Of a DNA stretch of 64,000 bases, positions 45,211 to 57,828 are shown in pieces (position 1 is the first letter of the stretch; every line of letters starts with the position of its first letter). Source of the DNA: Ottelia alismoides (taxonomy: Eukaryota > Streptophyta > Magnoliopsida > Alismatales > Hydrocharitaceae); NCBI GenBank assembly GCA_037367405.1, contig JAZKJV010002612.1, positions 186,001 through 250,000 on the forward strand, in the 5' to 3' direction. The position numbers and the translations under genes are program-made. The notes beneath the pieces are model-generated. The model had not been told where the DNA came from, did not search any database, and saw only the letters and a list, made by a program, of their open reading frames with translations.

Positions 45211-45426
45211 TGGCCTCAAATTTCAGTGAAATTCAGTCTATTTTTTGTCAAATATCGATATCCTATCGAAATCAAAATTTGACCGAAATGGCCGAAATGA
45301 CCGAAATATGGGAACCCTAGTACAAAAAATGACCGAAATTTCGATCCAATTTCGAGCGAAATTCGATCGAAAATTCATTTCGGTCGGTCACCTAAATGCT
45401 GGCCGAAACCAACATTTAGAGCCTTG
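45211..45426. mobile_element. hAT-type MITE with perfect 8-bp duplication
   Basis: Ends CATGGCCTCAAAT and ATTTAGAGCCTTG are inverted; GTGGTGAT flanks both sides at 45203-45210 and 45427-45434. CCGAAAT, TTTCGG and ATTTCGA words fill the 216 bp. Same terminal family as 21826-23183. Confidence 0.88.
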
Positions 45427-45434
45427 GTGGTGAT

Positions 45435-47499
45435 AGTGGCAGGTGAGAGGTTGAGAAAGCTGTAGAAATGGTGTTGGGAGGGAGGGGAGTTTCATTATGC
45501 CATCAAAAATATTAACCTTATGGTATATGAGTGGCATGCAATTAAAATAAATGAAACCTTGGCAAGACACCAAATGCCATCTAAACAAATTAATAATATG
45601 GTAGGTCATCAAAAACATGTCATCAAAATGAGTTAATAACATGACATGTTCTCGAAGACATGTCATGAATTTGAACTAATGCATGGCAGATATCTTAACT
45701 TTATATTAGGTCTACCAACCATAAGTACAATGAAATCCAATCCAAGATTTGACATGTGTTATCAAAGAGGTCACATCCTGCACAAAAATGGACCAACTTC
45801 ATATACATCAAGCATCCAATAAGCTAAGTTTAAATTATATATGGTCATTGATGTGGCATGCCACATAGAATACATAGGTTTTTGAGTATTTTTTGGGTTT
45901 GGAAACCATTTTTAGTTTTATTTTTTATATCCTTCGGATATCAATAACATTTGTGTCTCAACTTATTTCATATTTACATTTCCCATCATAACCTCTACAA
46001 GATAAATTGTTACTTAATGACGATAAAAAATAAATAAAATACGATTAAAGCCTATATTGTCCAATCCTCGAACTACATTTATGGTGGAGACTCGTCAGAA
46101 AGATTATCAGGTATTATCGACGTCCAATATATTTGTCGTTCAACATGCATTATAATGATTTCTTTTATTATCATAATGCTCTCGCATTTAATTCTCACTT
46201 CCAACAAGGATGCATGAAACAAAATTTGTTGCCCAAACAGGTCTACTGTTAGGCTAGTATGCATTGGTTTAGATATTGGGATTTGTAAGTTGTGTTATCC
46301 TATCAAAAATGTATTTATTTATATTATGTAACATCTCTGATCTTAAATCTAAGCCTTGTTGAGGAAAAATAAACCTAGCAACTTATGGAGTTCGAACCCT
46401 ACTGGACATATTAATAACCACACAAAATGTTAAGTCCTAATTTTCAAGGAGTAATCCCCACTACTTATAATGACTCTCACACTTTAGGTGTATTAGATAA
46501 TGGACTATATTTGAAGGTGTTAGACCACCCCCAATTATATTGATAATGTCCTTGTTTTGAATGACTCGTCACTTACTTCCAATATTAGTGGTGAATGTAT
46601 GCTTTGGATACTCTTTTCCTCATGTCTCTTTGTATCTTGTATACACAGAACATAGTCCCTGATATAATATTCACAAAGTGTAGAATGAGTTATAAGAGTT
46701 GGGGAATACTATTTGACAACTTAAGCTTAAGCATTTTGGGTGATTGTCAATGGTTACAATCAGGACTAAACCCCAACAAATAGTCAGACAAGAGAGGAGG
46801 GAAAGGGAAACAAGTAGGGGATCTCCTCTCGAAATATAAATGATAGGTAAGGTGTTTAGATAATCTATGTTGCCTCCTTTCTCAAATAAATATTGAATAA
46901 GAAAACCTTCAAATTCCTTCCAAAACACTATAAGAGAGACTATTAGATAATTAACATCAACCACTCCTTTCCATAAATTATATAATAATTAACCTTCAAT
47001 TTTATCTATAAAAAAATAAAATCCCTCTTCACAACCATCTAATTTTAGATTTTTGGCTCTCCTTGTTAGGAACATGTATAGAAGGTGATTCCCTTTGATA
47101 GATGAATGAGATAATCAAGGAGTGAGACACCCTTACAAAGACATAAAAGGAAAAGATTATCCAAAATGTGAAATGGTTACTATTACTAGGAATAAGTAGT
47201 GTATTTTATCCCAATGAGGATGTTGTAAATATAAGTGGGGAAGGTTCTAGCACGTTCCAAACACAATCCGAGATCTAATACTCACAAATTATGAAAGTGG
47301 ATTATGAAATATGATATTATACTTGACAAACTCGAGTTTAATAATTTTGGATGGTTGTTGATAGGCTAAGTCGGGTTCGAACACAACAAACTTTAGGATT
47401 AGTTTTTCTTAATAATTGGCCGGGTTTAAGATTAGGATGTTACAAATAGTATGAGCAGGTACCCTTCGTTAGGAAAAAGGCTACCTTACCCAGAGCATG
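45435..47499. other. gene-free AT-rich stretch
   Basis: No gene, terminal repeat or known element recognised. Confidence 0.4.
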
Positions 47500-47800
47500 T
47501 AACTGCCACTGTTGATGAGAATGCTGAAGTGTGTAATAGATGGGTAATGGATCTCTCCAAGATCCAATTACCATGCTCTCATGTTTAGTCTCACATCATA
47601 TGTGAGTAGGAGTATGGTTTATCTGGGGGGCTATATAAGAAGCCCCACACCTCATGTATTCACTGATAGATTACAATAGAATATTCATCCCTAGAAGCAT
47701 TTTTCCAACGGTTTCATCATGCTCCTTATGGAGTGGGGTTACCGTTAAATTTGAGTCTTCTTCTATATTTTATTATGTTCTTGAGTTGATTATATACTTC
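47500..47800 (+). repeat. LTR-like remnant related to 4658-4982
   Basis: TGGATCTCTCCAAGATCCA, GGGGGGCTATATAAGAAGCC, CTCATGTATTCACTGATAGA and CTCCTTATGGAGTGG follow, in order, landmarks of the reverse complement of the LTR at 4658-4982. Diverged, with no clear ends and no partner. Probably a solo or broken LTR. Confidence 0.45.
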
Positions 47801-47989
47801 CATATTATATATCTATTCTCTATAGGTCTTTGTCATAATCATCCCTTGTCTAAACAATTAGAGAAAACTTCGATCCGGAAGGTGCTTTGGAACCTCAAAT
47901 CAATCTACAGTCATTTTGCGAATCTCTGTGATCAAAAATCCGGGTGGGAGAAAAACTCTATAGGCATTTTTACCATGAAGTCACCTCAC

Positions 47990-48720
47990 TCCATAACAAG
48001 TTATGATCCCTACAAGTCAAGTGGCCTACAATAGACTCAAAATCCTCGAACAACCTTGAAAATGCCTCCAATCTCTGGTGGGATAAATCAAAGCAAAGAG
48101 TATGCAACCATGTACCATCAACGCAAGCAGCCTTCACAATCATATCCATGTATGCTCCTAATGCATATATCCTCCGGTAATGAGTACAAAGGGTCTCATC
48201 ACAAGTCCGATCCTCTGTCCGAAATTCAAAAGAAGAGCCATCACCTAGGAGTCTAGAATCGATCTCTAGTTACCCGAGATCTCTAGAAAGCATAGTGCGC
48301 ACCCCTTCCATACAAAAGTCGGTGAATGAACCACTGGTAGAATGATGAGAAAATGAGAAAGATGTCCTTTATATTCCTCCCACCAGTTTGCACAAAAGGT
48401 TGTCATCCCTCCCTCAAAGTCGAGAAGCCATCTTCACAAGGGAAATTTCTTCATGACTTCAAGCCAACACCCAAGACCCCCTCATCTAAGAGTTGCGCAA
48501 TAGAATTCCAATCAACAAACGGAACGCCTCTCGAAAATCCCTATCTGAGTTGACTCGAAGAATTTCATCATCACAGTCTTCATACAGTGAAGATCTCTAA
48601 TAGGGAGCAACCTTGAGAACATAAAGAAAATGGGGATTTTTAGAGACAAGACATTCAAGATTCTTTCTAACCAAAGACATACATATTTTTTGGAAAGAAC
48701 ATGCATATAAGATTGATTAT
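47990..48720 (-). pseudogene. L1-type LINE fragment (RT end and linker)
   Basis: The minus strand has KIPIFFMFSRLL and MMKFFE (48512-48706), then in other frames LGDGSSFEFRTEDR, YRRIYALGAYMDM and DLSHQRLEAFSRLFEDFESI. This parallels IPIFFMS and LGDGNFFSFWEDN of the LINE at 25950-34263. Several stops. 5-prime truncated. Confidence 0.72.
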
Positions 48721-48784
48721 CTTACAATAGTTAATAAGTGAGTTTAATTTGTTTTTTTGATCAATTGCAATTTGGATTCAACAA

Positions 48785-49112
48785 CAACAAGCCTTTTTCC
48801 AAATTAAGTAGGGTCGGCTACATGGATTCTTTGCCTCCAGTCAGATCTATCTTGGGTCATTCTCGACCTTAGATCTAAAAAACTAAGATCCCTTCGAACA
48901 GACTCATTCCAACACTTCACGGGCCTTCCGCGCCCACTCTTAGCTAGCTCAACATCCATAAATAGGCATCTCCTAATTGGTGCATCAGCTGACCTCCTTT
49001 GCAAATAGCCAAACCACCTTAAGCGGTTTTCTCGCATCTTATCCTCAATCGGAGCTACACCAACTTTCTTTCTAATGGCATCATTCTGAAACCAATAAGA
49101 GATTGTGCGCAA
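48785..49112 (-). mobile_element. RTE-type LINE, 3-prime end
   Basis: An open minus-strand frame (48804-49112) encodes [36 protein letters not shown] and a closing DRSDWRQRIHVADP, the conserved C-terminus of plant RTE reverse transcriptases. The 3-prime tail on the minus strand ends GGCTTGTTGTTGT. 5-prime truncated at about 49112. Confidence 0.85.
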
Positions 49113-49770
49113 AAGATATTACCTTAGTTTACAATATAACATTTGGTGTAGTTTTTTAGAAATACATACAGCTTAGAGAATTTAGAATAATATTAACATA
49201 AAAGACCTTTTTCTTGGAAAATATGGAGTACTAGCTGTTTCAATTCCAAGAAATTCCTACAACTAATCAACCTTACGAGAGAGAAAAAAACTCAAAGCCT
49301 CACCAGTAGTGTTACCAACTTACCATGCAGCATCGAAAGTTCATCGCTGAAATATCAAGTTTCCAGTTTTCATTAAAAAAAAGCATTTCATTCTCATTGC
49401 ATGATTGCATCAAATAATAACTGATATTTAAGAAAAAATAACTACTAAGAACTATGAGTGATAAAATTACATGAGACTGCAGCTGCTTATCCAGAATACA
49501 CAATAACTTTGTCGTACATCCCATCAAACAGTAAGTGAAACAACAGTTCTTCCAATTGAGAAAGCCCGTCAAGTTTATTTATGAGTTCAGTTTAGGGAGG
49601 ACCTTTTCCTGTTTCACAATCTAATTTCCAGGCACTTCCAGCAAAATATCATGAAAATGTGGTGGCACATGTATTCATATAGCACCATGTGACAAGCACA
49701 TACATTTACTCTCAACCCTCTACAAAATACAAAGAAGAGAGTCATTAACAAAAGCGCAATGTGAAGTGGT
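49113..49770. other. downstream flank of the SKIP24-like gene
   Basis: AT-rich, no recognised element. Probably holds the 3-prime untranslated region and transcription end of the minus-strand gene ending at 49771. Confidence 0.4.
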
Positions 49771-51201
49771 TTAAATATATATACACACTACATGTATGGA
49801 AAAATTCATGGCATAGAACTCACGGTCACTGCATTGTTCTATTCTCCTCCTTTTACTGCTAGAACCACAAGAATTCTTTCCTGGGAGAATGCTGTGTACA
49901 GGATGGTATTTCAATGATGCCAGCTTTTTCTTTAGCTCAGAAAGTCTCTGCTTCACGCCTTTCTGTTGGAGTCAATATTCCAAGATACACAGTAAAGCGG
50001 CCAGAAGAAACAGCCCGTTTGCATTGACTTCTAACAGTCATGATTTTATTCCCAACTTACATAAGCATTGGTGTGAATAGCAATCTGTTGCTTGCAGACC
50101 TCAATTTCCATCTCTACGGAACGAATTCGGGATCCAATAGGAATGCTACATTGTTCCACCATCTTTCTTTGACTACTTCTTACAACTTCCGACTGCCACA
50201 CATTCAGCGCCACAGAATTGCGCCTGCAAAAAACAAAGAGCCATCTTTAGCCCCTAGACAAAAAAGATGAATTATGCGCAAAAACTAAAATGATTAACAA
50301 ACATTTCTTGACGTTGATCATGTTGTCACCGCTTTCGCATTTAAAAAGACAAAGGGAAATGGATTTTTCAAAGCAAAATATTGGTAGGTATGAATCCTCT
50401 GCTTGTAGATTCTCTCATAGAGGCCCAATGAAGAACAGATGGATCGCCAATACATAAGCAGAACAAGGATCAAACAATAAAAACACGCACAACATACAAC
50501 ACTGGGATTTATAATGGTTCGCCAATGTGTCTTTGTTCACACCATGCTCTCTTCTTCTTTTCACGAAATTGTTTTGCAAAACCATGAGCTGGCTAGGGTT
50601 GCCGTTACAAGAAAGCTTATGTGAAATTTCCAAAATACCATGGTACATAACAAATTCTTGTAATTTTTCTCAGTTGAATTCATGTAAAATACATGCAAAA
50701 AAACGCCCAATCGATATAGCAAACGGAAGCACCTGACTTGGTCGAGATGGACGTGATCAGCGGCGGCGGTCTTGAGCTTGGCGTGCTCCTGTACGATGGC
50801 GGCCTGGAGGTCCTTAAGGGTCCGGGCGCACACTGCGATCTGGCTCTCCACGTTGAGCACGTCCAGCCTCCTCGCCGTGAGCTTTCGCGCCCGATCCCTC
50901 TGGAACCTGAAGAAAGGATTGCAACATCCTCCTCACCCATCCCCCTCGATCGAACTAAAACAAGAAAATATGGTGGTACTTACGCGGTGGCGTAGAGAGA
51001 TTTCGGGGAGGAGGACGGCGGATTGGAGGGGAAGTCGCGAGCGAGGAGGGAGGACCAGATGGAGGGCTCGGAGGAGAGGCGGCGTAGGCGGCGGGAGGAG
51101 ATGGAGATGGAGCAGAGGTCCCTGTGGTTCAGTCGGGAGGTGGCGACCCCCATCTCCAGTATGCTCCTCCACAGCTCGTCCGGGATCTCCGCCCACATCA
51201 T
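49771..51201 (-). CDS. SKIP24: SKIP24-like F-box protein
   Basis: Four minus-strand exons: 50984-51201, 50733-50906, 50061-50223 and 49771-49962. All introns are GT-AG (donors GTAAGT, GTGCTT, GTAAGT) and the phases agree, giving about 248 residues. Residues 5-50 are an F-box (AEIPDELWRSILEMG, DLCSISISSRRLRRLS), which binds SKP1 in SCF ubiquitin ligases. The rest is coiled-coil-like (KLTARRLDVLNVESQIAVCA, NSVALNVWQSEVV, VKQRLSELKKKLASLKYHPV), as in Arabidopsis SKIP24. The target is unknown. The start at 51201 (MMWAEIPDEL) fits the family; an in-frame ATG at 51291 would add 30 residues. The last exon has a possible internal donor (GTGAGT near 49828), so the C-terminus may differ. It is the only apparently intact protein gene in the window. 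Confidence 0.82.
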
Positions 51202-51673
51202 CGCTTCTCCTCTTCCAGACTTCGCCTCTCTCTCTCTCTCGGGATTGAAATGCCACGGACTCCTTTTCTTTTCTGCGCTTTTTATCTCCATACCCTTGTA
51301 AAACTTGTCCTTTGAATCAATTTACGAATATTCCGTAACACCTTGGTCCATGTAGTTTGCTTGGGCCATAGATAGGCCTTGGCCTATTAGTTGCATACAA
51401 AGGTCCACTTGGTGCACATGATTTAAAAAGAAAACCCAGACGACCATATTTAGCACGGCCCACTTATTATCAGACCGAGTTTTAGTTTAGAAGTCTAATC
51501 CCACCTACTAAACCCACAATTAATGTATACCTTCTAACAACAATGTACCAAATAAATCAATATAGATATGTAATAATGATTATTATTTTGAAAGTAAATA
51601 TTGTTATTTTTATTTTTCCAATCAAAATCATTATTTACAAGGAAGATGGAGTGGTAAGAATATTATCATTTCA
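51202..51673. promoter_or_regulatory. probable promoter and leader of SKIP24-like gene
   Basis: Located upstream of the minus-strand start. Contains a CT/GA-rich tract at 51226-51240, common in plant leaders. No clear TATA box was seen. Bounded upstream by the foldback MITE at 51683. Confidence 0.4.
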
Positions 51674-51682
51674 ACCTTATAA

Positions 51683-52064
51683 GGGAAAATGGGGCTGAAC
51701 CCTAGGGGTAGCCAACATGACTGCCCCCACCTCATTTTTTGCAAATTTTTTTATTTTTTTGGAAAAATATCACCATGTATGTTCATCCCTATATCCCTTC
51801 TATATGTCATTCGAATTTCGTAAGAAACAGAGACTCCTACGGCCTCCATCCAGATGTTATTTTTTTAAATGGTCGCAGGATTTTTTAAATCGACTCTGTC
51901 TGGATGGAGGCCGTAGGAGTCTCTGTTTCTGACGAAATTCGAATGGCATATAGGAGGGAGATAGAGATGAATATACATGACGATATTTTTCAAAAAAAAA
52001 AATTACCCCAAAATGGGACGGGGCAGTCATGTTAGCTGCCCCCAAGGAGCAGCCCCATCAACCC
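51683..52064. mobile_element. foldback MITE, copy 3
   Basis: A 382-bp near-perfect palindrome, GGGAAAATGGGGCTG to CAGCCCCATCAACCC. Flanking 9-mers ACCTTATAA (51674-51682) and TTCTTATAA (52065-52073) agree at 7 of 9. It lies about 480 bp upstream of the SKIP24-like start codon. Confidence 0.88.
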
Positions 52065-52094
52065 TTCTTATAATGTTAATATATATATATATAT

Positions 52095-52479
52095 GGGTAA
52101 AATGGGGCTGCCCCCAGGGAGTAGCCAACTTGGCTACTCCCACCCCTATTTTTCCCTAATTTTTTTATTTTTTTGGAAAATAAAAATTTGTATATTCATC
52201 ATTATATCCCTCTCACATTCTATTAAAATTTCGTAAGAAACAGAGACTCCTAAGCCCTCCATCCAGACGTCATTTTTTTAACGGTCGCAGGATTTTTTAA
52301 ATCGACCATGTTTGGATGGAGGCCGTAGGAGTCTCTGTTTCTGACGAAATTTTAATAGAATGTGAGAGGGATATAATGATGAATATACAAATTTTTATTT
52401 TCTAAAAAAAATAAAAAAATGAGGGAAAAATAGGGGTGGGAGTAGCCAAGTTGGCTACTCCCTGGGGCAGCCCCATTTA

Positions 52480-52481
<2 letters not shown>
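52095..52481. mobile_element. foldback MITE, copy 4
   Basis: 387 bp, GGGTAAAATGGGGCTGCCCC to GGGGCAGCCCCATTTACC, the most regular of the four palindromes. The 9-mer TATATATAT stands on both sides, but within an AT microsatellite, so it is weak evidence alone. Only 30 bp from copy 3. Confidence 0.88.

Positions 52482-52528
<47 letters not shown>
52482..52528 (+). repeat. (TA)n microsatellite
   Basis: About 47 bp of uninterrupted TA repeats beside foldback MITE copy 4. Confidence 0.95.
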
Positions 52529-52535
<7 letters not shown>

Positions 52536-53778
52536 CTTAGGTATGTATATGTGTGTGTAGATGTATATTAGATTTGAACGAATTAATTCGGCCTCAAAAT
52601 TTAGAATTTCATACACAGGCCAAGCTCATTGAATAATAGATCAAGCTTAGTCTGATTTTAAATGGGTCAAAAATCTAGGATCCATCTTAATCAATAATCA
52701 TGTGATTCATGTTGCGATGATAGATACATGGTGCGATAATATTTATCACCAATAACTAATTCTAGAAATTCAAAAATTCAAACCACATATTAGACTTAGA
52801 AAATTATTAAAATCATATATTTCTTGAAAAAGTCCCAATAATCCAAATTTTGTTTCCCTTAGGATTGCTAGCCCACTAAAAATCTTTTCAAAACAAAATT
52901 TTAAAAAACACGAACAAATTTAGGAAAATTCTCTAAATATATAGAAAACTAAAAAAACACATTCGAATCATACTTATTTACTCTATATTCTGCCTATTAT
53001 TTAAATAAAACTACATTTGTCCATACACATATTTATGATATTTTATTAATCATTCTCTATTTTAATATCCTATCTATATTACTAAAAGTGTTTTCAACTT
53101 CCATTTTTTAATCAAGTAAAAATCTAATAACATAAGACTAATTTTAAGAAGAGACCCTAACCTATGCAACCAATTTCAAAGATCTTTTATAAAAATCAAT
53201 AGGAATTCAAATTCAATACATTTATAAAAAAGAAAAAGATATAAACATAAATATATATATTAAAAATCAAAGAGAAAATACAAATACAAAAAAATATAAT
53301 TAATATATCTATATATACATGTTTTCACACTTGTGCTCCTTTGAAATTCTACAATAACAATTCTACTCCTATATTTTTGCAATATCATTCGTACCCCCTA
53401 CCTTCAGGCACCAATAAGAAAAATGCCCCTCTGTTTGTTTGGCCATAAGGAAGAGCTTGGGAAAGATTACTTGACCATAAGGAAGAGCTTTGGGAAAGAT
53501 TGCTTGACATTTAACACCTAATTAGCTTGCCATTATCCAATTAAACAAAAAATGGCAAAGGATTGCTTGATTTGGTTAATACTATTTATTTTTATGTTTT
53601 AGTTGTTTGGGAATAAGTGGATGGATACCTCCTTTTATTAAATTTCAGATCTAAGTTTGAAGCTCTCGTCAACCTTTGAATTAATTCACGTATTTTAAAA
53701 TTTATAGAGCTAAAATGAAATTGAATTTTTCTTGCAAGAATAAAAATAGTATGTATGTATGGATGTAATCTGATATTA
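52529..53778. other. gene-free AT-rich stretch
   Basis: No gene or element recognised; a 20-bp phrase around GGAAGAGCTTGGGAAAGATT occurs twice at about 53448 and 53480. Confidence 0.4.
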
Positions 53779-55603
53779 TCTATTACTATATATTAAGGAG
53801 GGGAGATTCCACCGACCTCCATTAATTATCTTTTAGAAAATTCCATTTGTATCCCCATGCATATTACCGCATCCACAAAAATTATTGTCATGTCATGATG
53901 TTGCATTCGCGACAGGTCGTTGTAGACGTTGTGATCGTCACGTGAAGGATATGAACATTATTCGCCAGCCAACATTATCACTGTCATAATCTTCTTGGAT
54001 ATACTAATATTACTCATTAGCCAATGTTATCACTGTTGTAATGTTCTTATATATACTCTAATAAGAAACAAGTAGAAGCCCCCACATGTATTTTATAAAA
54101 TAGTTTATATTCGTAAATTTTTTTGAGAAAACATGAAGCATTCATTACTGCTATTAGTGGTGATACTCTATATTTCATTAAGGTCATTTAAATTAATAAC
54201 CTATATATTTAACTAACATTCATTTACGAATCCTTTCAAAAAAACGTTCATTTACGAATCCGTATTTATTTGACAATGTATTATTTTGACAAACACGTAT
54301 GTTACAAGCATCAGAGTGTTGAGGCACGTGTCTACTTAGTATAAAGTTACTTCTTACTTTACATCAATTCAATCATAAAAAGAATTTATGAGTATTAATC
54401 CATTTACAGAAAAAAGATGGTTAAGTTGTAGTAATTTGTAGAAGTTTGTTTTAATTTCTCCTTCTGTTTAATTCTTGAATCTGCATGTATTCGAAATAAG
54501 CTTCAACATGTTTAATACTTTTATTTGTCCAACCTTTTAGTCAACATCGACAGATCTCCCCTAACATTAATGGCATCGTTGCAGTTCAAGATGCCATCCT
54601 GAATAATTTAGAATAAAATATGGATGTAAATACATATTACATACAATCTCATATACTACATGTGAGTAACTATGTGAAAGTTTAATGCATTATATGCCAC
54701 CGCAATGAATTATGCGGCATGACAAATGTGACAGTTGTTATATATTCCATTTTTTCAACTTATTTGTTTTCTAAGAAAAAGCTAAAGACAAACTTTTTGG
54801 GCATTAGATGTGTAAATATTATTGACGATTTTTTATTCTTTTCGTCATTATATATATATTATATTGTGGTGAGTTAGGAAAAAAGTGTAGGATAATAAAT
54901 TTTGGGTAAACATCTTGATAATTTGTGCATTTATTAGTTGTCAAGTGCAAACACAATTTTATACAATATTTCATCATAATTATCATTATTCTTTTGGAAT
55001 GAATACATTTAATATATTTCTTTTATGTATATTGCGAAATAAATTTTTTATCTAATGTAATTTGCACTATATTTCTTCTAATTATACATATTCCAAATGT
55101 ATCTATTTATATTCATATCCGTCTTTCATAATAAGATAACGATTTTTTTCATATCCATCAATGCAGACAAACACACATATACATGTCTATGTATGAATCC
55201 CAAGTTATATTTTAAATAATCAAATAAGAAGATAATGTCAATATAGGAATGTAAATATTACTAAGATAATAAACCAAGCGGTCAATGTATTGCTAATTTG
55301 CCACTACCACACCAAGTTCTTAATATAAAAATTTGTGGCGTTCATGAAGTGTTGTAAGGATTCGTCGTCAATGTCAATCATCAAAACATCCTATTTCTGA
55401 TCATAACAAGTAATATCAAATAAAGATAGCTTATTTCAAGATTTCGAATATAATTGAAGAAGTCGATTGGCATTGATTTGTGAACAATAATACACTTTCA
55501 CCCTTAATTTTAAACGAAAAAAATCATGTAATATTTATAAATGTCAGCAACTTTTTTTTCTAATATCTCCAACACCCGTGCTTTTGCACGGTTTCTCCAC
55601 TAG
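53779..55603 (+). mobile_element. non-autonomous Helitron
   Basis: The 5-prime end TCTATTACTATATATTAAG follows an A, and the 3-prime end CTAG is followed by a T, as Helitrons insert between A and T. A perfect hairpin, CCGTGC-TTTT-GCACGG (55576-55591), lies 12 bp before the end. No inverted termini and no target duplication. The 1,825-bp interior is AT-rich and has no Rep/helicase frame, so it relied on an autonomous partner. Confidence 0.9.
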
Positions 55604-55615
55604 TTATATCTGAAT

Positions 55616-56399
55616 TAGGGTTGTGTCGTCTCAATCTGGTCCAAAATTCACCTCGTATAATCCGACTCAAACTCGAACTCAAAATTTAGGGGACAGACTG
55701 TGGACCTCAAAATGAGCATGTATTGATTATCGGGCCGAGTTCAGGCATGAGAAGGTCCTAACCCGCAAGTCCGATAGCCGGACCTATACGTTATAATTAT
55801 ATCCAGTATATTCATGTTTGCTCCACATACTATGTTCTAATTTTCATATCCTTATTTTGATTTTAGTATAAATACTTAAACATATTAACAACCATATCCA
55901 TTGCGTGAATTGAGGACATTATTACATTAATATGCAAGATTATTACATTAATATGCAAGAAAGGAATACATGTCATCAAGTGTTAGAGCATGTACAACTG
56001 TAAGTAATCAATCTGTATTGGGTCATATTGCATGCATCTACGATAGAATATATAATGGTGAATTAAATGGTAGTTTAAGTCACCATATTTTTTACCATAT
56101 TTCTATTTCTAATATATAACTAATGTCAGAGTCACAAATTAGTTAAAATATTAAACATGCACACATGCGTAAGACACAACCAGATAAATGCAAGAAGAAT
56201 GAAATACATGATACTGGTGAACATATATGTTAAATTGGGCCCGTCCAACCTGAACCCGGCCCATTTTGTTTGGGTCGGGTTTGTACTTGGGCTTGGATTT
56301 GAAAATAAAATGGACCTAAGCCCGACCCATTAGCTCATATATTTAAATGAGCTTGGGTCGGGTCAACTCAAACTCGACCCGACCTGATGCCCAACCCTA
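55616..56399. mobile_element. hAT-type non-autonomous element
   Basis: Ends TAGGGTTGTGTCGTC and GATGCCCAACCCTA are inverted. The flanking 8-mers ATCTGAAT and GTCTAAAT agree at 6 of 8. GGGTCGGGT and CGACCCGACC words crowd the right end. It starts 12 bp after the Helitron terminus. Confidence 0.75.
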
Positions 56400-56407
56400 G
56401 TCTAAAT

Positions 56408-57828
56408 ATACTTTCTTTGATTTTATTAATTATACATGTATATTTTTTCAGAATATCAAATCACAAGTGATATATATATATATATCTTACTTTTATATTT
56501 TTATGTACATTTCAATTAGTGTTGACGGGTCATGACAAGCTTGAGATTGTATTGATGCGACAGTGATAAACTGGAGAAGAGATTCTGACCGTTTAGCGAA
56601 AGTGGGTCACCTTGCCGATGCCGTTTAAATTTTGAACCGAAGTTTTGGCAGTAGGATCTTTTGTTTCTCAAAAAACTTAGATCCGAGTCCAAAACTCAAC
56701 CCATCTAAAATAAAATAGGTTGATTTAGATTGGGTTGGCATGCACCTTGTTTAGAATAAGAAAACATTCTAAAATGTCTCACCTTAACATATCTGTAAAT
56801 ATTCCATAGGTTGGAAAATGAGATCTCTGGATTATCCAACCACCATTTGTTAAGTGCGGCCCAGCCCAAAGGCCCATTATTTTTTATTTTTGGAAGCCCA
56901 AGCTCAAGTCCAGTCCAGCCCATGAAATGTCGAATATCGGTTGGGCCTGGGACGGTCCAGTTTTTATGGGTATGGGCCGAACTAACTCATGCATTTGTAA
57001 TTTCTATTCATACAAACTCATTTTGGTTGTTGATTTTTATTATATATTTTGTCATGGGTTGTGCTTTTATAACTTTTTATCTCTTTATTGTTGGATAATT
57101 CTTGTATTTTTCATGAATTTGGTCCCTCATGCGTGGGGGATGGAAAACTCTGCCTAAGGCCCGCCATGGAGCGCGTTTGGGCCTTCCATCGGGCTTGCGA
57201 GATACGCTTTGGGCTCCCTATCAGATCAAGCTCATGGGTCTTAATTCGAGCATTAAATGGGATGGGCTTTTGGGCCAAATGAGCTGGATCGAGCAAGCCC
57301 AAGCCTGACTCAATCAACAAATGGGACCAAATTGTCAGCCCAAGCTCGGCCCAAAATAGTTTCAGTCTTGGGTTGGGACGGGTTTCAGGCTGGGTCGGAT
57401 CGATCCAACCCAATGCTCCTCCCTAGCTGCGTTTACATTTATGTCCATGTACATGTATATGGATGCATCCATGTATAACAAAAGGTTTCAGGCTTCTAAA
57501 CTAGTGGGCACGCAAATTGAGTTTATCCATCATCTCAACCAATCAAATGTCTTTGTTCAACTAAGATATCGATTAAATCAATATCAAGCTCAAGTTTGGA
57601 TCATGCTAAGAGGATCAAGCTTTGGGCTGGTTACATCAAATCAACTTGGTCCAACGCTCAACTCACCCAAAGCCAGAGGCAACTCTATTGAGGTCTAGCG
57701 ACCTCAGCATGGCACGAGTTGGCCCATGCTCGGGGTGATCCCTTCCATGTCCTTGAACCTTGGCACAAATGCGAAGGAGCAACGCAAAAGTTACTTGTAA
57801 TACTCATATTTGCAGGAACAATGGCATG
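56408..57828. other. repeat-rich stretch without clear element ends
   Basis: From about 56840 to 57420 GGCCCA, GGGCTT and GCCCAAGC words occur densely in both orientations, like hAT subterminal regions; no terminal repeats or duplication were found. No protein gene recognised. Confidence 0.4.

Noticed and set aside
47654..48034. 126-codon plus-strand frame
   Set aside because: Its first part is LTR-like remnant and its second part is antisense to LINE sequence; no domain of its own.
48781..48800. ACAACAACAAGCC as an independent microsatellite
   Set aside because: It is the antisense of the RTE tail repeat (TTG)n.
56840..57420. Possible complete hAT element from dense GGCCCA words
   Set aside because: No inverted termini or flanking duplication could be found, so it is left as repeat-rich sequence.
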